A DNA stretch of 8,795 bases from Balneolales bacterium (GTDB lineage Bacteria > Bacteroidota > Rhodothermia > Balneolales > Natronogracilivirgulaceae), in contig SLHZ01000206.1 in the NCBI GenBank assembly GCA_007135895.1, positions 1 to 8,795 of the forward strand. The letters are read 5' to 3'. The notes beneath the pieces are model-generated. The model was not told the origin of the DNA. It did no database searches and saw nothing but the letters and a program-made list of their open reading frames with translations. Of the stretch, positions 1-6,746 are shown in pieces. The translations under genes were made by a program, and so were the position numbers. The number at the start of each line of letters is the position of its first letter. The first letter of the stretch is position 1.

Positions 1-2
1 AA

Positions 3-554
3 CCCGGTAATGATCAAGCCAATGATGACCAGATCAGCAGTGCACGGGATGTCGGGGGCCTGGTGTTTGCGGCAACGGATGGTTATGTGGAGTTTATTTC
101 CACGGCACCTCTGCTGAAGTTCAAGGGTACTTCGGAGCATCTGGCCGGTTTCATCAATCTGGATACGGGTGTCGTTGATTTTTATGTGGATTTGGCAACG
201 CTGGATACGGGTCACAGAAGGCGGGACCGTGATATGCGTCGGGTATATTTGGAAACAGATAAATACCCTTTTGCCGAATTTGAGGGTCTGCTGACATCCG
301 GTTTCGATACGGAAATGGCAGGTGAGCAAACCGTTGCGGTAACCGGTCAATTCAAAATGCGGGATATAAGCCGGGAAATCTCTGTAACCGGAACCATGGA
401 ACTGACCGAAGAAGGAATCCGGGTCAAAGCCGGATGGGAGATATTGCTGGGGGATTATGACATCGACCGCCCGGCCTTTTTGTTCTATGAACTGAGTGAG
501 GTTCAGACCATCTCTATCGATATTTTGCTCATACCCTATGAACCCGAACCATGA
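3..554 (+). CDS. YceI-like domain protein, 5' end outside window
   Basis: The frame is open from the first complete codon to the TGA at 552-554, giving 183 codons. A GTG at 63 is the only evident start, but it would cut into the first strand of the domain, so the true start (probably with a signal peptide) lies left of the window. The residues read before it (PGNDQANDDQISSARDVGG) look like a linker after a signal peptide. YceI hallmarks follow in order: GYVEFISTAPLLKFKG, the G-x-I-N-L-D-T-G strand, D-LATLDTGHRRRD, the MRRVYLETDKYP-AEFEG block (family pattern: RD..LR...FD...YP.i.F), then VTGQFKMRDISREISVTG. YceI proteins are periplasmic lipocalin-like beta-barrels that bind polyisoprenoid or amphiphilic ligands; the ligand here is unknown. 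The next gene is a DUF5777-type barrel protein in the same direction 154 bp on, a pairing I recall from Bacteroidota. The family call is good; the function is open. Confidence 0.8.
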   Translation, partial: PGNDQANDDQISSARDVGGLVFAATDGYVEFISTAPLLKFKGTSEHLAGFINLDTGVVDFYVDLATLDTGHRRRDRDMRRVYLETDKYPFAEFEGLLTSGFDTEMAGEQTVAVTGQFKMRDISREISVTGTMELTEEGIRVKAGWEILLGDYDIDRPAFLFYELSEVQTISIDILLIPYEPEP

Positions 555-708
555 AGTCAGGCCATTGAACGAACCGAGTCTCAGGAAGTCCGGAACCACT
601 CGCTTCGTTACATAAACAAGTCCAATACCCCGATCCTCGTCGTGAAACCAGACCGGCATCCCTGTCTTCGTTAAAAAACCGACTCTGCAATCCCAACCCT
701 GGACACCA
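555..708. other. 154-bp spacer between the YceI-like and barrel genes, with a spaced direct repeat
   Basis: No gene is supported here. Two imperfect 21-nt direct repeats, each CCGG + 9 nt + CTTCGTTA, occur at 590-610 and 653-673, exactly 63 bp apart. The barrel gene frame has a stop at 643-645, so its coding region cannot extend far upstream of 709. I see no Shine-Dalgarno sequence or convincing terminator hairpin, so read-through from the YceI-like gene is possible. Confidence 0.4.
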
Positions 709-1617
709 ATGATCCTTCCGAAACAAAATAATAGCCCATTTGCTGCATTCGCACTTTTTGCATTCATCATGACGCTCTTTGTCCCAATTGAGGCATCGGC
801 CCAGCTGACCAGGGAGCGTGTTCAGCAAAACAGGCCCGTTGAACTGATTTTTCCGACTCCCAGACACATTCACCTGCATACTGCAGAACCGCTTACTTCG
901 GGCGAACTCTACTACAGCATTATGCATGCGTTTGGGACCGTAGAGAATGGGATTACCGATTTCTGGGGACTGGATCAGGGGGCCAACATCAGGTTCAGTC
1001 TGGAATACGGGTTTTCTGATCGATTTTCGGTATTTGCAGGACGATCCAGCATGGATAAAGTCTATGAAATGGGATTTCGGCATTTATATCTTCAGCAAAT
1101 GTCGGAGAGGGGATCGCCGGTATCCGCCGGTCTGGTTATAACGGCTGGATTGATGACCGAGGATTACAGTCCTTTTAACGAATCTTTCTCATTTTCGGAC
1201 AGAAATCTTCTGAGCCTTTCACTGCCTTTTTCGCATAAGGCCAATGACCGATTCAGTGTATTGCTAGTCCCAACCCTTGCCGCTTTCAGCCGGACCAATC
1301 GGTTTTTAAGAATTGAAGATCCGCTCGACACCGATGAGCTGTTTGCCGGTTTGGGTGTGGGTTCCCGCTATAAATTTGCACGGCGGACATCCTTCACGAT
1401 CCAGTATGTGCCGTCCTATCGCTTCGAAAATGAAAACATGAACCATAATTTCGCCGCAGGCCTTGATATGGAAACTGGCGGACATGTGTTCCAGATTTTC
1501 TTCACAAACACAAGAGCACTGAATGAGGCCTATTTACTGGCCGGACCGAACGGCAGTATCACGGATTTTGAATTCCGTTTCGGCTTCAATATCAATCGGT
1601 CTTTCAGAGTCCGCTAA
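709..1617 (+). CDS. DUF5777-type outer-membrane beta-barrel protein
   Basis: A 302-residue secreted protein. Residues 1-32 form a signal peptide: a hydrophobic FAAFALFAFIMTLFVP core followed by EASA-QL as a likely cleavage site. The mature part reads as alternating amphipathic strands with many aromatic residues (LEYGFSDRFSVFAGRSS, FTIQYVPSYRFENEN, HVFQIFFTNT), and it ends FEFRFGFNINRSFRVR, typical of a C-terminal barrel strand. The early block (ELYYSIMHAFGTVENGITDFWGLDQGANIRFSLEYG) matches my memory of the DUF5777 family (HRFG...FFGLD...R.gl.YG). The ATG at 709 is the first start after an in-frame stop at 643. There is no Shine-Dalgarno sequence. The gene follows the YceI-like gene and may be cotranscribed with it. 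It probably sits in the outer membrane; no biochemical role is known to me. Its 3' end runs straight into a degenerate tandem array. Confidence 0.75.
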   Translation: MILPKQNNSPFAAFALFAFIMTLFVPIEASAQLTRERVQQNRPVELIFPTPRHIHLHTAEPLTSGELYYSIMHAFGTVENGITDFWGLDQGANIRFSLEYGFSDRFSVFAGRSSMDKVYEMGFRHLYLQQMSERGSPVSAGLVITAGLMTEDYSPFNESFSFSDRNLLSLSLPFSHKANDRFSVLLVPTLAAFSRTNRFLRIEDPLDTDELFAGLGVGSRYKFARRTSFTIQYVPSYRFENENMNHNFAAGLDMETGGHVFQIFFTNTRALNEAYLLAGPNGSITDFEFRFGFNINRSFRVR

Positions 1618-1745
1618 ACGGGAGCCAGCAGCGGAAATCCGTATCGGGAGTCCGCCCCCGATATCCGCAATGGAAAGTTCAGTCCGGGAGTCCGCACCGA
1701 GAATCCAGACGGGAATTCGCATCTGGAGCTCGCACTGGGAACCCA
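1618..1745. repeat. Degenerate ~13-bp tandem array (about 10 units) between convergent genes
   Basis: The array starts directly after the barrel gene stop. Units share a core close to CGGGAGTCCGCA. The GGA-like element recurs at 1621, 1633, 1647, 1659, 1672, 1687, 1700, 1712, 1725 and 1738, so spacing is 12-15 nt and averages 13. Most units have a GGA-nn-TCC half-palindromic core. Two better stem-loops are present. TATCGGG (1642-1648) pairs with CCCGATA (1657-1663) across an 8-nt loop. TCCAGA (1704-1709) pairs with TCTGGA (1722-1727) across a 12-nt loop. Both adjacent genes converge on this spacer, so it may act as a 3'-end structure for both transcripts; neither stem has a clear U-tract. It is not coding: 13-nt units break every frame. 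Confidence 0.75.
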
Positions 1746-1789
1746 CACGTTAAACCACGTAGTAGCAATTCCCAGTTGGTGCTGTCTTG

Positions 1790-2707
1790 TTAGCGGGTTG
1801 CGGCATCCAGCAGGATTCGGGCCAGGTTTTCGCCGAGATGATCGCTCAGAATGGAGTGGTAGCGCTCGCTGGCTGTGAGTCCGTCCGCGTGTTCAAAGAA
1901 TTCGCGCAGCACCGGCTCCCAGGAGGTGTTGAGTGGCATGATATAGCCGAATTGTTCCGAAGCCTGGTCGGCCGACTCATGGCGGCGTAATGGGAGGCCC
2001 CTTTCCACAGCCCGCCAGTAGTTGTAGAGGTCGATATAGGCGAAATACTGATCGGAGGCGCTTACCAGCCCTAGGATTTCATCGTTCGAGCCGGCCATCC
2101 GGAAAGACGCTTCAGGATAGTATTGACCGGTGAGTTTTCGAAGCCTTTGTTCGTGCAATGTACCCTCGAAAGCGAGGGCTGTGCGTCCGCCCAATGTGGT
2201 TTTGAGGTGTTCCGGCTCAATAAGTTCCGGGGCGTTGTGATGGGTTATAAGAGAGGCGATGTTGGTCATGTACGGTGGACTGAAGACCAGTTCACGGCAT
2301 CGTTCCTCTGTTATGGTGACATTACCCATGCCGATGACGCCATCGCCGGCATCCACCATATCCTTGTAAAACGTGGGCCAGTGCTTCTGACGCTCAAAGG
2401 ACAAATCAAGCTCAATGTCATACGTTTCGGAGAGGTAGCGTGTGAATTCTCTAAGCAGGTCGACCGTTACGCCAGTGAGTTTCTCTTTGTGGGCGGGTGC
2501 GTTATCACGGCTATGTGAGTCTATTCCGGAGTGCCAGGCAAACCCTTCGGCCGGGACATAAACGGCGATCAGCGTCCCGCTTCCCCGTTCTTTGACATCG
2601 GGCCAGGAATCACCCTGTAGCGTCGGGCTGGATCGCTCATTCAGTGCCGCCGCTTCAGAAACCAGCAGGAGCAGGGGAATGAGTAAAAGGAAGCGGCACA
2701 TAGTCAT
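1790..2707 (-). CDS. Family-3 periplasmic solute-binding protein (SBP_bac_3-like), orphan
   Basis: 305 residues if started at the ATG at 2707 (a second ATG at 2701 is equally possible). This start gives a clean signal peptide: a short polar n-region (MTMCR), a FLLLIPLLLLV core, and SEAAA before the mature chain. A longer open frame to 2818 exists, but it translates the 16-bp tandem array and would bury the signal peptide, so I reject it. The mature domain has the amino-acid/ligand-binding SBP pattern: GTLIAVYVP, LTGVTVDLLREFTRYL, GVIGMGNVTITEERCRELVFSPPYM (the TxxR..vdFs.PY signature), a GRTALAFEGTLHEQ hinge region and a C-terminal GYIMPLNTSWEPVLREFF lobe. There is no lipobox, so it is probably soluble and periplasmic. 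No permease or ATPase gene is adjacent. Ligand unknown; amino acid-like is the family default, and orphan members can serve other sensing or hydrolytic roles. Confidence 0.8.
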   Translation of the reverse strand: MTMCRFLLLIPLLLLVSEAAALNERSSPTLQGDSWPDVKERGSGTLIAVYVPAEGFAWHSGIDSHSRDNAPAHKEKLTGVTVDLLREFTRYLSETYDIELDLSFERQKHWPTFYKDMVDAGDGVIGMGNVTITEERCRELVFSPPYMTNIASLITHHNAPELIEPEHLKTTLGGRTALAFEGTLHEQRLRKLTGQYYPEASFRMAGSNDEILGLVSASDQYFAYIDLYNYWRAVERGLPLRRHESADQASEQFGYIMPLNTSWEPVLREFFEHADGLTASERYHSILSDHLGENLARILLDAATR

Positions 2708-2724
2708 GGTAAAAGTCGATTTTT

Positions 2725-2804
2725 GATAGCAACTCCGGCAGATAGCAGTCCCGGCAGATCGCAACTCCGACAGATAGCGGTCCCGGCAGCCAGCAACTCC
2801 GGCA
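2725..2804. repeat. 16-bp x 5 tandem array upstream of the solute-binding protein gene
   Basis: Five units of exactly 16 bp with no indels: 2725-2740 (GATAGCAACTCCGGCA), 2741-2756 (GATAGCAGTCCCGGCA), 2757-2772 (GATCGCAACTCCGACA), 2773-2788 (GATAGCGGTCCCGGCA) and 2789-2804 (GCCAGCAACTCCGGCA). Two subtypes alternate strictly: units 1, 3 and 5 have CAACTCC, while units 2 and 4 have CAGTCCC or CGGTCCC. This gives a 32-bp higher-order period. The array lies 18 bp upstream of the likely start codon, so it would be in the 5' leader if transcription starts beyond 2812. Pairing is weak: on the minus strand unit 5 can form GCCGG/CTGGC (one G-U) around a 5-nt loop, and repeated CCGG can self-pair. 16 bp is not a multiple of 3, which argues against coding. 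Confidence 0.9.
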
Positions 2805-2823
2805 AAATCACGTTTCAACGTAC

Positions 2824-2831
2824 CAAAAATA
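2824..2831 (-). promoter_or_regulatory. Candidate TAnnTTTG-type -7 promoter element
   Basis: The minus strand reads TATTTTTG, matching the Bacteroidota -7 consensus TAnnTTTG. I do not find a TTG at the expected 19-21-nt distance upstream, so support is partial. If it is used, transcription of the solute-binding protein gene would start about 110 nt before the start codon and the 16-bp array would fall in the leader. A single short match in AT-rich spacer can occur by chance. Confidence 0.3.
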
Positions 2832-2901
2832 CGAAATCTATGATGCCATGACAGTCAGAAAGGCAAGAATTCAAATTTTGTTAAGACAGCATACTTAGCG
2901 G

Positions 2902-4164
2902 TCACCCGGCATATTTGCCCATGAAGAGAATGGTGTTGGTGTCCTTTTCGCGGATGAAGAACAGGAAGGGGCGGTCCAGGCGGATGGTCAGCTGTTGCGG
3001 TCCGGCACTTTCGCGGCTGATCTCGATGACGGTAACGGCCGCCGCTTCGCTTCCTTCCTCATCCACCTTGATCACCGCACGATGCATCACATTGGAGATA
3101 AAAAGCTGCTCATCGGGGTTAATGCGGCTGAAATCGGCCTTATCGGCGATGAAGGGCAGGATCAGACCCATGGTTTGCAGGTCTTCCATGATATCACCGT
3201 AGTCGAAGTCGATTTCGAAGCGCGGCAGGTAAACGTTGACGGTGTCTTCATCGATTTGCGAGGTGATGGCGTCGAATTCCTGACGGCTTAGCGTGCCGGC
3301 GAATTCCCCAAGGTTGCGACGGTCGGCTGGCAGGAAAGCGGTGAAGGAGAAGTTGCCATTACCGTAGGGCAGATCGACCACCTGCCAGTCGGTGTTTTCG
3401 AAATAGCCGAAGGCTTCGCGCACGCGCATCAGCGGCATGTCGGTTGTTTCGCCGGTGGCGGTCGTGAAGGGTTCATCTCGGGTGTCATCAGGATCGAACT
3501 GCACAGTCCAGTCTGCTTTAAAATAAATCGCGTTAATCAGATACATGACCACATTCGGACCGATCGATTCGATCATCTCCTCAATCAGACCATTGGTTTT
3601 GTCGTTGATCCAGCCGTTGATGATATCCACAGCGGCGGGATCACTGAAGTCCAGGTCAGCGATTTCGGCATCAAAATATTCGGCATTGACTCTCAGGAAC
3701 TCTTCAAGCACTTCAAAACCCCGGCGGTACCATACGGAGTTGGCTATTTCCATGCGCACCTGCGGGTCCAGCCGGGTGAGCAGATCGATCAGGCCCCGAA
3801 AGGCGGAATTGATCTCCTCGTTGGAAAGACCGCCATGGCCGAAAAAGTCGCGCATCTGTTCGTATGTTTCCCCATCGGCGCCGTTTAATGCCATGCCAAA
3901 TGCCATGGAAACACTCAGCGGGGAGGCAAAAAAGCTCTCTTCCGAAGCGGTTTCCGCCAGTTTTGTCAACAGGGCAAAGGTGAAGTCGTTGGACCCATCC
4001 ACCAGTACTTTTTCCTGGGCGCTGAGTTCTCGCATCAGGATGCCGTTCCCGTCGTTCTTGCCGGAATCGGCCAGATCACAGCCGGAAAACACGAAAAGAA
4101 CAAGGAGAAGCAGGAGAGAGGCGACCGGTTTGAAATTCTGGGAGGATACGCTGGCAGATTTCAT
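2902..4164 (-). CDS. Serpin (serine protease inhibitor family) with lipoprotein signal
   Basis: 420 residues. The N-terminus is a lipoprotein signal: hydrophobic SLLLLLVLFVF then SGC (Cys29), predicted to be lipidated, followed by an acidic linker. The serpin domain runs from about residue 57 to 420. Landmarks are NDFTFALLTKL, FFASPLSVSMAFGMALNGADGET, NAIYFKADWTVQF, MHRAVIKVDEEGSEAAAVT, and the C-terminal RPFLFFIREKDTNTILFMGK. The hinge (G371-S-E-A-A-A-V) has the small residues expected of an inhibitory serpin that inserts its loop. Counting from the hinge as in alpha-1-antitrypsin puts P1 at Glu385 and P1' at Ser386, with Arg384 at P2. The loop-to-RPF distance is three residues longer than in antitrypsin, so P1 is uncertain. 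Such proteins trap proteases covalently; here it would act at the cell surface or in the periplasm. It lies upstream of, and co-directional with, the solute-binding protein gene, 194 bp away. No Shine-Dalgarno sequence is visible. Confidence 0.92.
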   Translation of the reverse strand: MKSASVSSQNFKPVASLLLLLVLFVFSGCDLADSGKNDGNGILMRELSAQEKVLVDGSNDFTFALLTKLAETASEESFFASPLSVSMAFGMALNGADGETYEQMRDFFGHGGLSNEEINSAFRGLIDLLTRLDPQVRMEIANSVWYRRGFEVLEEFLRVNAEYFDAEIADLDFSDPAAVDIINGWINDKTNGLIEEMIESIGPNVVMYLINAIYFKADWTVQFDPDDTRDEPFTTATGETTDMPLMRVREAFGYFENTDWQVVDLPYGNGNFSFTAFLPADRRNLGEFAGTLSRQEFDAITSQIDEDTVNVYLPRFEIDFDYGDIMEDLQTMGLILPFIADKADFSRINPDEQLFISNVMHRAVIKVDEEGSEAAAVTVIEISRESAGPQQLTIRLDRPFLFFIREKDTNTILFMGKYAG

Positions 4165-4614
4165 GTTGGGCTCGGTTAAGTAACGTGTATGCCGGTTGCG
4201 AATACCGGTTGATTATATATAATACACATGATTTTTCGGATACACCTATTACGGATTTCCTTTTTGCCGGATGAATTCGTTCTTTGATTCTGTCGCTGGA
4301 TATGTATAAATCTGCCCGGTTCGTTTGGGGACACAAGACTCGCAGCCACAAAAAGTGAAAGCTTCCTCAAACCCAGTTGAGCTGTATTCCAATGATGCGA
4401 AAAACTCAAACTAGGAAACCAAAACCCATGCTTCGATAAACAGGGAGTATCTCTATTCATCACCCGGGAGACTTGCCGGTTATCATTCGTGCTCATGCAT
4501 GAAACGATTTCTGTCAGATTGGTGTAGTGATTGAGCAACGGGTTGATAAGAAATCCTGCGAGAAATCCCGAAGAATACCGGCAGTGTTGCGGAATACGTG
4601 AGTTCCACACTTGA
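4165..4614. other. 450-bp divergent intergenic region with no supported gene
   Basis: It separates the minus-strand serpin from the plus-strand glycosyltransferase fusion, so it should hold promoters for both. Visible elements are an inverted repeat and an AT-rich -10-like box on the serpin side (separate entry). There is also CTCAA/TTGAG (4366-4370 and 4377-4381, 6-nt loop). A perfect 10-bp palindrome TCATGCATGA (4493-4502) is flanked by offset TCGT/ACGA. A 148-codon open frame crosses most of it on the minus strand, but its translation has no family features. I see no RNA gene and no tandem array here. Confidence 0.5.
4192..4217 (-). promoter_or_regulatory. Candidate serpin promoter -10 box and overlapping inverted repeat
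   Basis: On the minus strand a perfect TATAAT lies at 4217-4212, about 48 nt before the serpin start codon, inside the AT-rich run 4211-4224. No good TTGACA-like box lies 17 nt upstream. Just downstream is the inverted repeat CCGGT (4192-4196) / ACCGG (4204-4208) with a 7-nt spacer. It would overlap the predicted transcription start, which is a typical operator position. The short arms and the missing -35 box keep this tentative. Confidence 0.3.
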
Positions 4615-6624
4615 ATGGCCATCCTTTTTACAGATACTACGACCGTAAGAGCCTGGTCAAGCGGTACCGGACGGTATGCGCGGGAGCTTGCTTTATCACT
4701 TGCCAGGCACCACAGGGTTGCGACACCGACCGGCAGCTGGAACCCGCATGATCCGTCATCGCCTTTGACCGAAGATAATTATCATGCGACGCTGAACTTT
4801 GCCCTGATGGCGAACAGGAGTAATGTTAATGCCGATGCCTGCTTTTTCCCCAATTACTTTATGCCTCCCGCATGGCCGTATCCTTCTGCCGTAACCATCC
4901 ACGATGTCTCTTTTCTGACCCATTTGCCGTTTTACAGTCGCAGAATGCGTCTTTTTTATGGGTACCGCATACGTCATACCGTTCAGAATGCAAAGCTGAT
5001 CCTGACTGTAAGCGAGGCCTCCCAAAGATCCATCGTCCGGCATCTGCACGTTCCCGCAGATCGCATAATGGTCCATCCACCCTCACCGCCTGTGACAGCA
5101 GATCAGGGAATACAAATCGAAGGACATCCGCACCTGCTCTATATCGGGAATCTGGAGCCCAAAAAAAATATTGACGGCATGCTGGAAGCCTTTAACCTGG
5201 TTCAGGATAAAAAAGGGCACAGGCTCCTGCTTCTGGGAAGGCTCAGGGGTCCGCGAAGCTGGCGAAGCAGACTGCAACGGCTGATCAATGATTCTGAGGA
5301 TATCGAATATCGAGGCTATGTTCCGGATGAGCACATTCCGGGTTATCTGGCCCATGCAACCGGCCTGGTTCTTGTCAGCCACGTGGAAGGCTTCGGACTT
5401 CCCGCCATGGACGCGCTTGCCAACGGAATTCCCGTCCTGATTTCGCGTGATGCGGCTTTGAATGAGGTTTGCGGGGAATCCGCTTTCGTGGCTGATGAAT
5501 GCGACACGGCGGCCATTGCCCGGGGGATGGAACATCTACTTGAATCCGGCAGTCCCTGCGATTCGGGAGAGCGAAAATGTAACGGCAGGCTGCGGGCAGA
5601 AGTCCCGACCCATATCCGTGAGAGGTACGGACAAGAGCGATATGACGGGAAACTGGACGAAATTTCGGAAAGACTGATCGCAAAAAAGATGTGGTTTTTT
5701 CCAAATGATACCGGCATAGGAGATCATTCACATCCGGAAATCTCCGGGATTAAAGTGGCTATCCTTGCAGCGGTCAGTTATGCCGCCGTATTCGATTCGC
5801 AGATTTCTCTTGGTAAAATGCATCATGCATTGGCCTCAATCCGTATTTCCTTCAAGGGTTTGATGGAAAATCTACGTGACCTGAGGCATGGGCACCCGGA
5901 TATACTGAATCAAACCAATGGTATGATCGGTCTGAACGACTCACTTCTTGACCAGCGGCGTACGGAGAGACCGTCTTCCGGCTCTGCCGATTTGCGAGTC
6001 AGACATCGCCGTTTGCTGAAGTGCTTCTTGTGGCTTCCATGGGTCAAGGGGCTGTACTACTCCGGCGGAACGGTACACGGCAGCGGTTTAGAAGACCAGC
6101 GCGATCTGGATCTCCTGGTTGTTACCTCCCGTGACAGAGCCTGGCTTGCCTATGCTGCCATCAGACTCATTAGCCGTCTTGCTGGTTCCAGGTTTTCGAT
6201 ATGCGCAAATTACATACTGGACGAACAGGCCCAGGAAGTGTATTGGCAGCGCGATTACTACACCGCTTTTCAATTGCTGTTTTTGAAAAAAGTCGTTCTC
6301 AAACCTGGATTGGCGCACATCCGGCAACATAACCCCTGGATGTACGACTATTTTCCAAATTGTCCGGTATTCCGGGAAAAACCTGCAGGCAGTACAAAGA
6401 AAAGCCGGGGTTTAATGAAGATTTTTAACCTGCTGATCATGATGATATGGACCGCCAGATGGAAAAAGAAAGGCTACAGAAGCAGTGAGGGAGGATTGTT
6501 CTTTGACGCATACCGCATCAAGCTTCATACCAATGACCACCGCCCGCACATTTCGCAGTCCTTTTCCACCATTAACCGGCGCGCACTGAAGGCTTGTAAT
6601 CTGGATAACATTGAAAAAAGCTGA
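4615..6624 (+). CDS. GT4 glycosyltransferase fused to a winged-helix/nucleotidyltransferase module
   Basis: 669 residues; the ATG at 4615 directly follows an in-frame TGA (4612-4614), so no earlier start is possible. Residues 1-355 are a GT-B fold, family GT4-like: SGTGRYARELALSL (15-29), TIHDVSF (94-100), YIGNLEPKKN (176-185), LLLLG (204-208), and the donor-site motif EGFGLPAMD (258-266). The usual E-x7-E is E-x7-D here. The section ends with RERYGQERYDGKLDEI, a normal GT4 tail. Residues about 379-425 resemble the small winged helix of a nucleotidyltransferase family (VSYAAVFDSQISLGKMHHAL). Residues about 470-590 carry the nucleotidyltransferase core: SGGTVHGSG (483-491), catalytic-type D497-L-D499, then SICANYILDE, DYYTAFQLL and NPWMYDYFPN. 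A hydrophobic stretch at 599-614 may touch the membrane. The protein probably acts in cell-surface glycan assembly; substrate unknown. An internal ATG at 5689 marks where a separate second gene could once have started. Confidence 0.85.
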   Translation: MAILFTDTTTVRAWSSGTGRYARELALSLARHHRVATPTGSWNPHDPSSPLTEDNYHATLNFALMANRSNVNADACFFPNYFMPPAWPYPSAVTIHDVSFLTHLPFYSRRMRLFYGYRIRHTVQNAKLILTVSEASQRSIVRHLHVPADRIMVHPPSPPVTADQGIQIEGHPHLLYIGNLEPKKNIDGMLEAFNLVQDKKGHRLLLLGRLRGPRSWRSRLQRLINDSEDIEYRGYVPDEHIPGYLAHATGLVLVSHVEGFGLPAMDALANGIPVLISRDAALNEVCGESAFVADECDTAAIARGMEHLLESGSPCDSGERKCNGRLRAEVPTHIRERYGQERYDGKLDEISERLIAKKMWFFPNDTGIGDHSHPEISGIKVAILAAVSYAAVFDSQISLGKMHHALASIRISFKGLMENLRDLRHGHPDILNQTNGMIGLNDSLLDQRRTERPSSGSADLRVRHRRLLKCFLWLPWVKGLYYSGGTVHGSGLEDQRDLDLLVVTSRDRAWLAYAAIRLISRLAGSRFSICANYILDEQAQEVYWQRDYYTAFQLLFLKKVVLKPGLAHIRQHNPWMYDYFPNCPVFREKPAGSTKKSRGLMKIFNLLIMMIWTARWKKKGYRSSEGGLFFDAYRIKLHTNDHRPHISQSFSTINRRALKACNLDNIEKS

Positions 6625-6746
6625 CAAAAACGGGTAAGCTGACAAAAACGGGTAAGCTGACAAAAACCAGTATCCTGACAAAAACGGGTATGCTGACAAA
6701 AACCAGTATCCTGACAAAAATGGGTATGCTGATAAAAACCGGTACC
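6621..6746. repeat. 18-bp x 7 tandem array with alternating, complementary units
   Basis: Seven units of exactly 18 bp begin at 6621, 6639, 6657, 6675, 6693, 6711 and 6729. The A type is CTGACAAAAACGGGTATG (or ...GGGTAAG); the B type is CTGACAAAAACCAGTATC. The order is A, A, B, A, B, A, B-like. Each A-B pair can fold: GGGTA, a 2-nt bulge, CTG, an 8-nt A-rich loop, CAG, TATCC. The three hairpins span 6650-6675, 6686-6711 and 6722-6747. The third has CGG and TACCC instead of CAG and TATCC, which still pair. The stop codon of the fusion gene (TGA, 6622-6624) is inside unit 1, so the array forms its 3' untranslated region before the epimerase gene. A role in termination, attenuation or RNA stability is plausible. 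No U-tract follows the stems. Confidence 0.92.

Noticed and set aside
2123..2518. 131-codon plus-strand open frame
   Set aside because: Antisense to the solute-binding protein; its translation shows no independent protein features.
2725..2804. Iterons of a replication origin
   Set aside because: No rep or dnaA gene, no DnaA boxes noticed, and similar arrays of unrelated sequence lie beside other ordinary genes.
2708..2818. N-terminal extension of the solute-binding protein to 2818
   Set aside because: The added residues are a translation of the 16-bp array and would place the signal peptide about 40 residues into the protein.
3545..4183. 212-codon plus-strand open frame opposite the serpin gene
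   Set aside because: It is fully antisense to a well-supported serpin, and its Ser/Arg/Lys-rich translation has no family features; codon bias of the serpin explains it.
4176..4622. 148-codon minus-strand open frame across the 450-bp divergent spacer
   Set aside because: No recognisable domain, signal peptide or ribosome site; it starts inside the glycosyltransferase gene. Composition looks like random spacer. A small real gene cannot be fully excluded.
6621..6746. CRISPR array
   Set aside because: Units abut directly with no unique spacers, and no cas gene is present; the same holds for the other three arrays.
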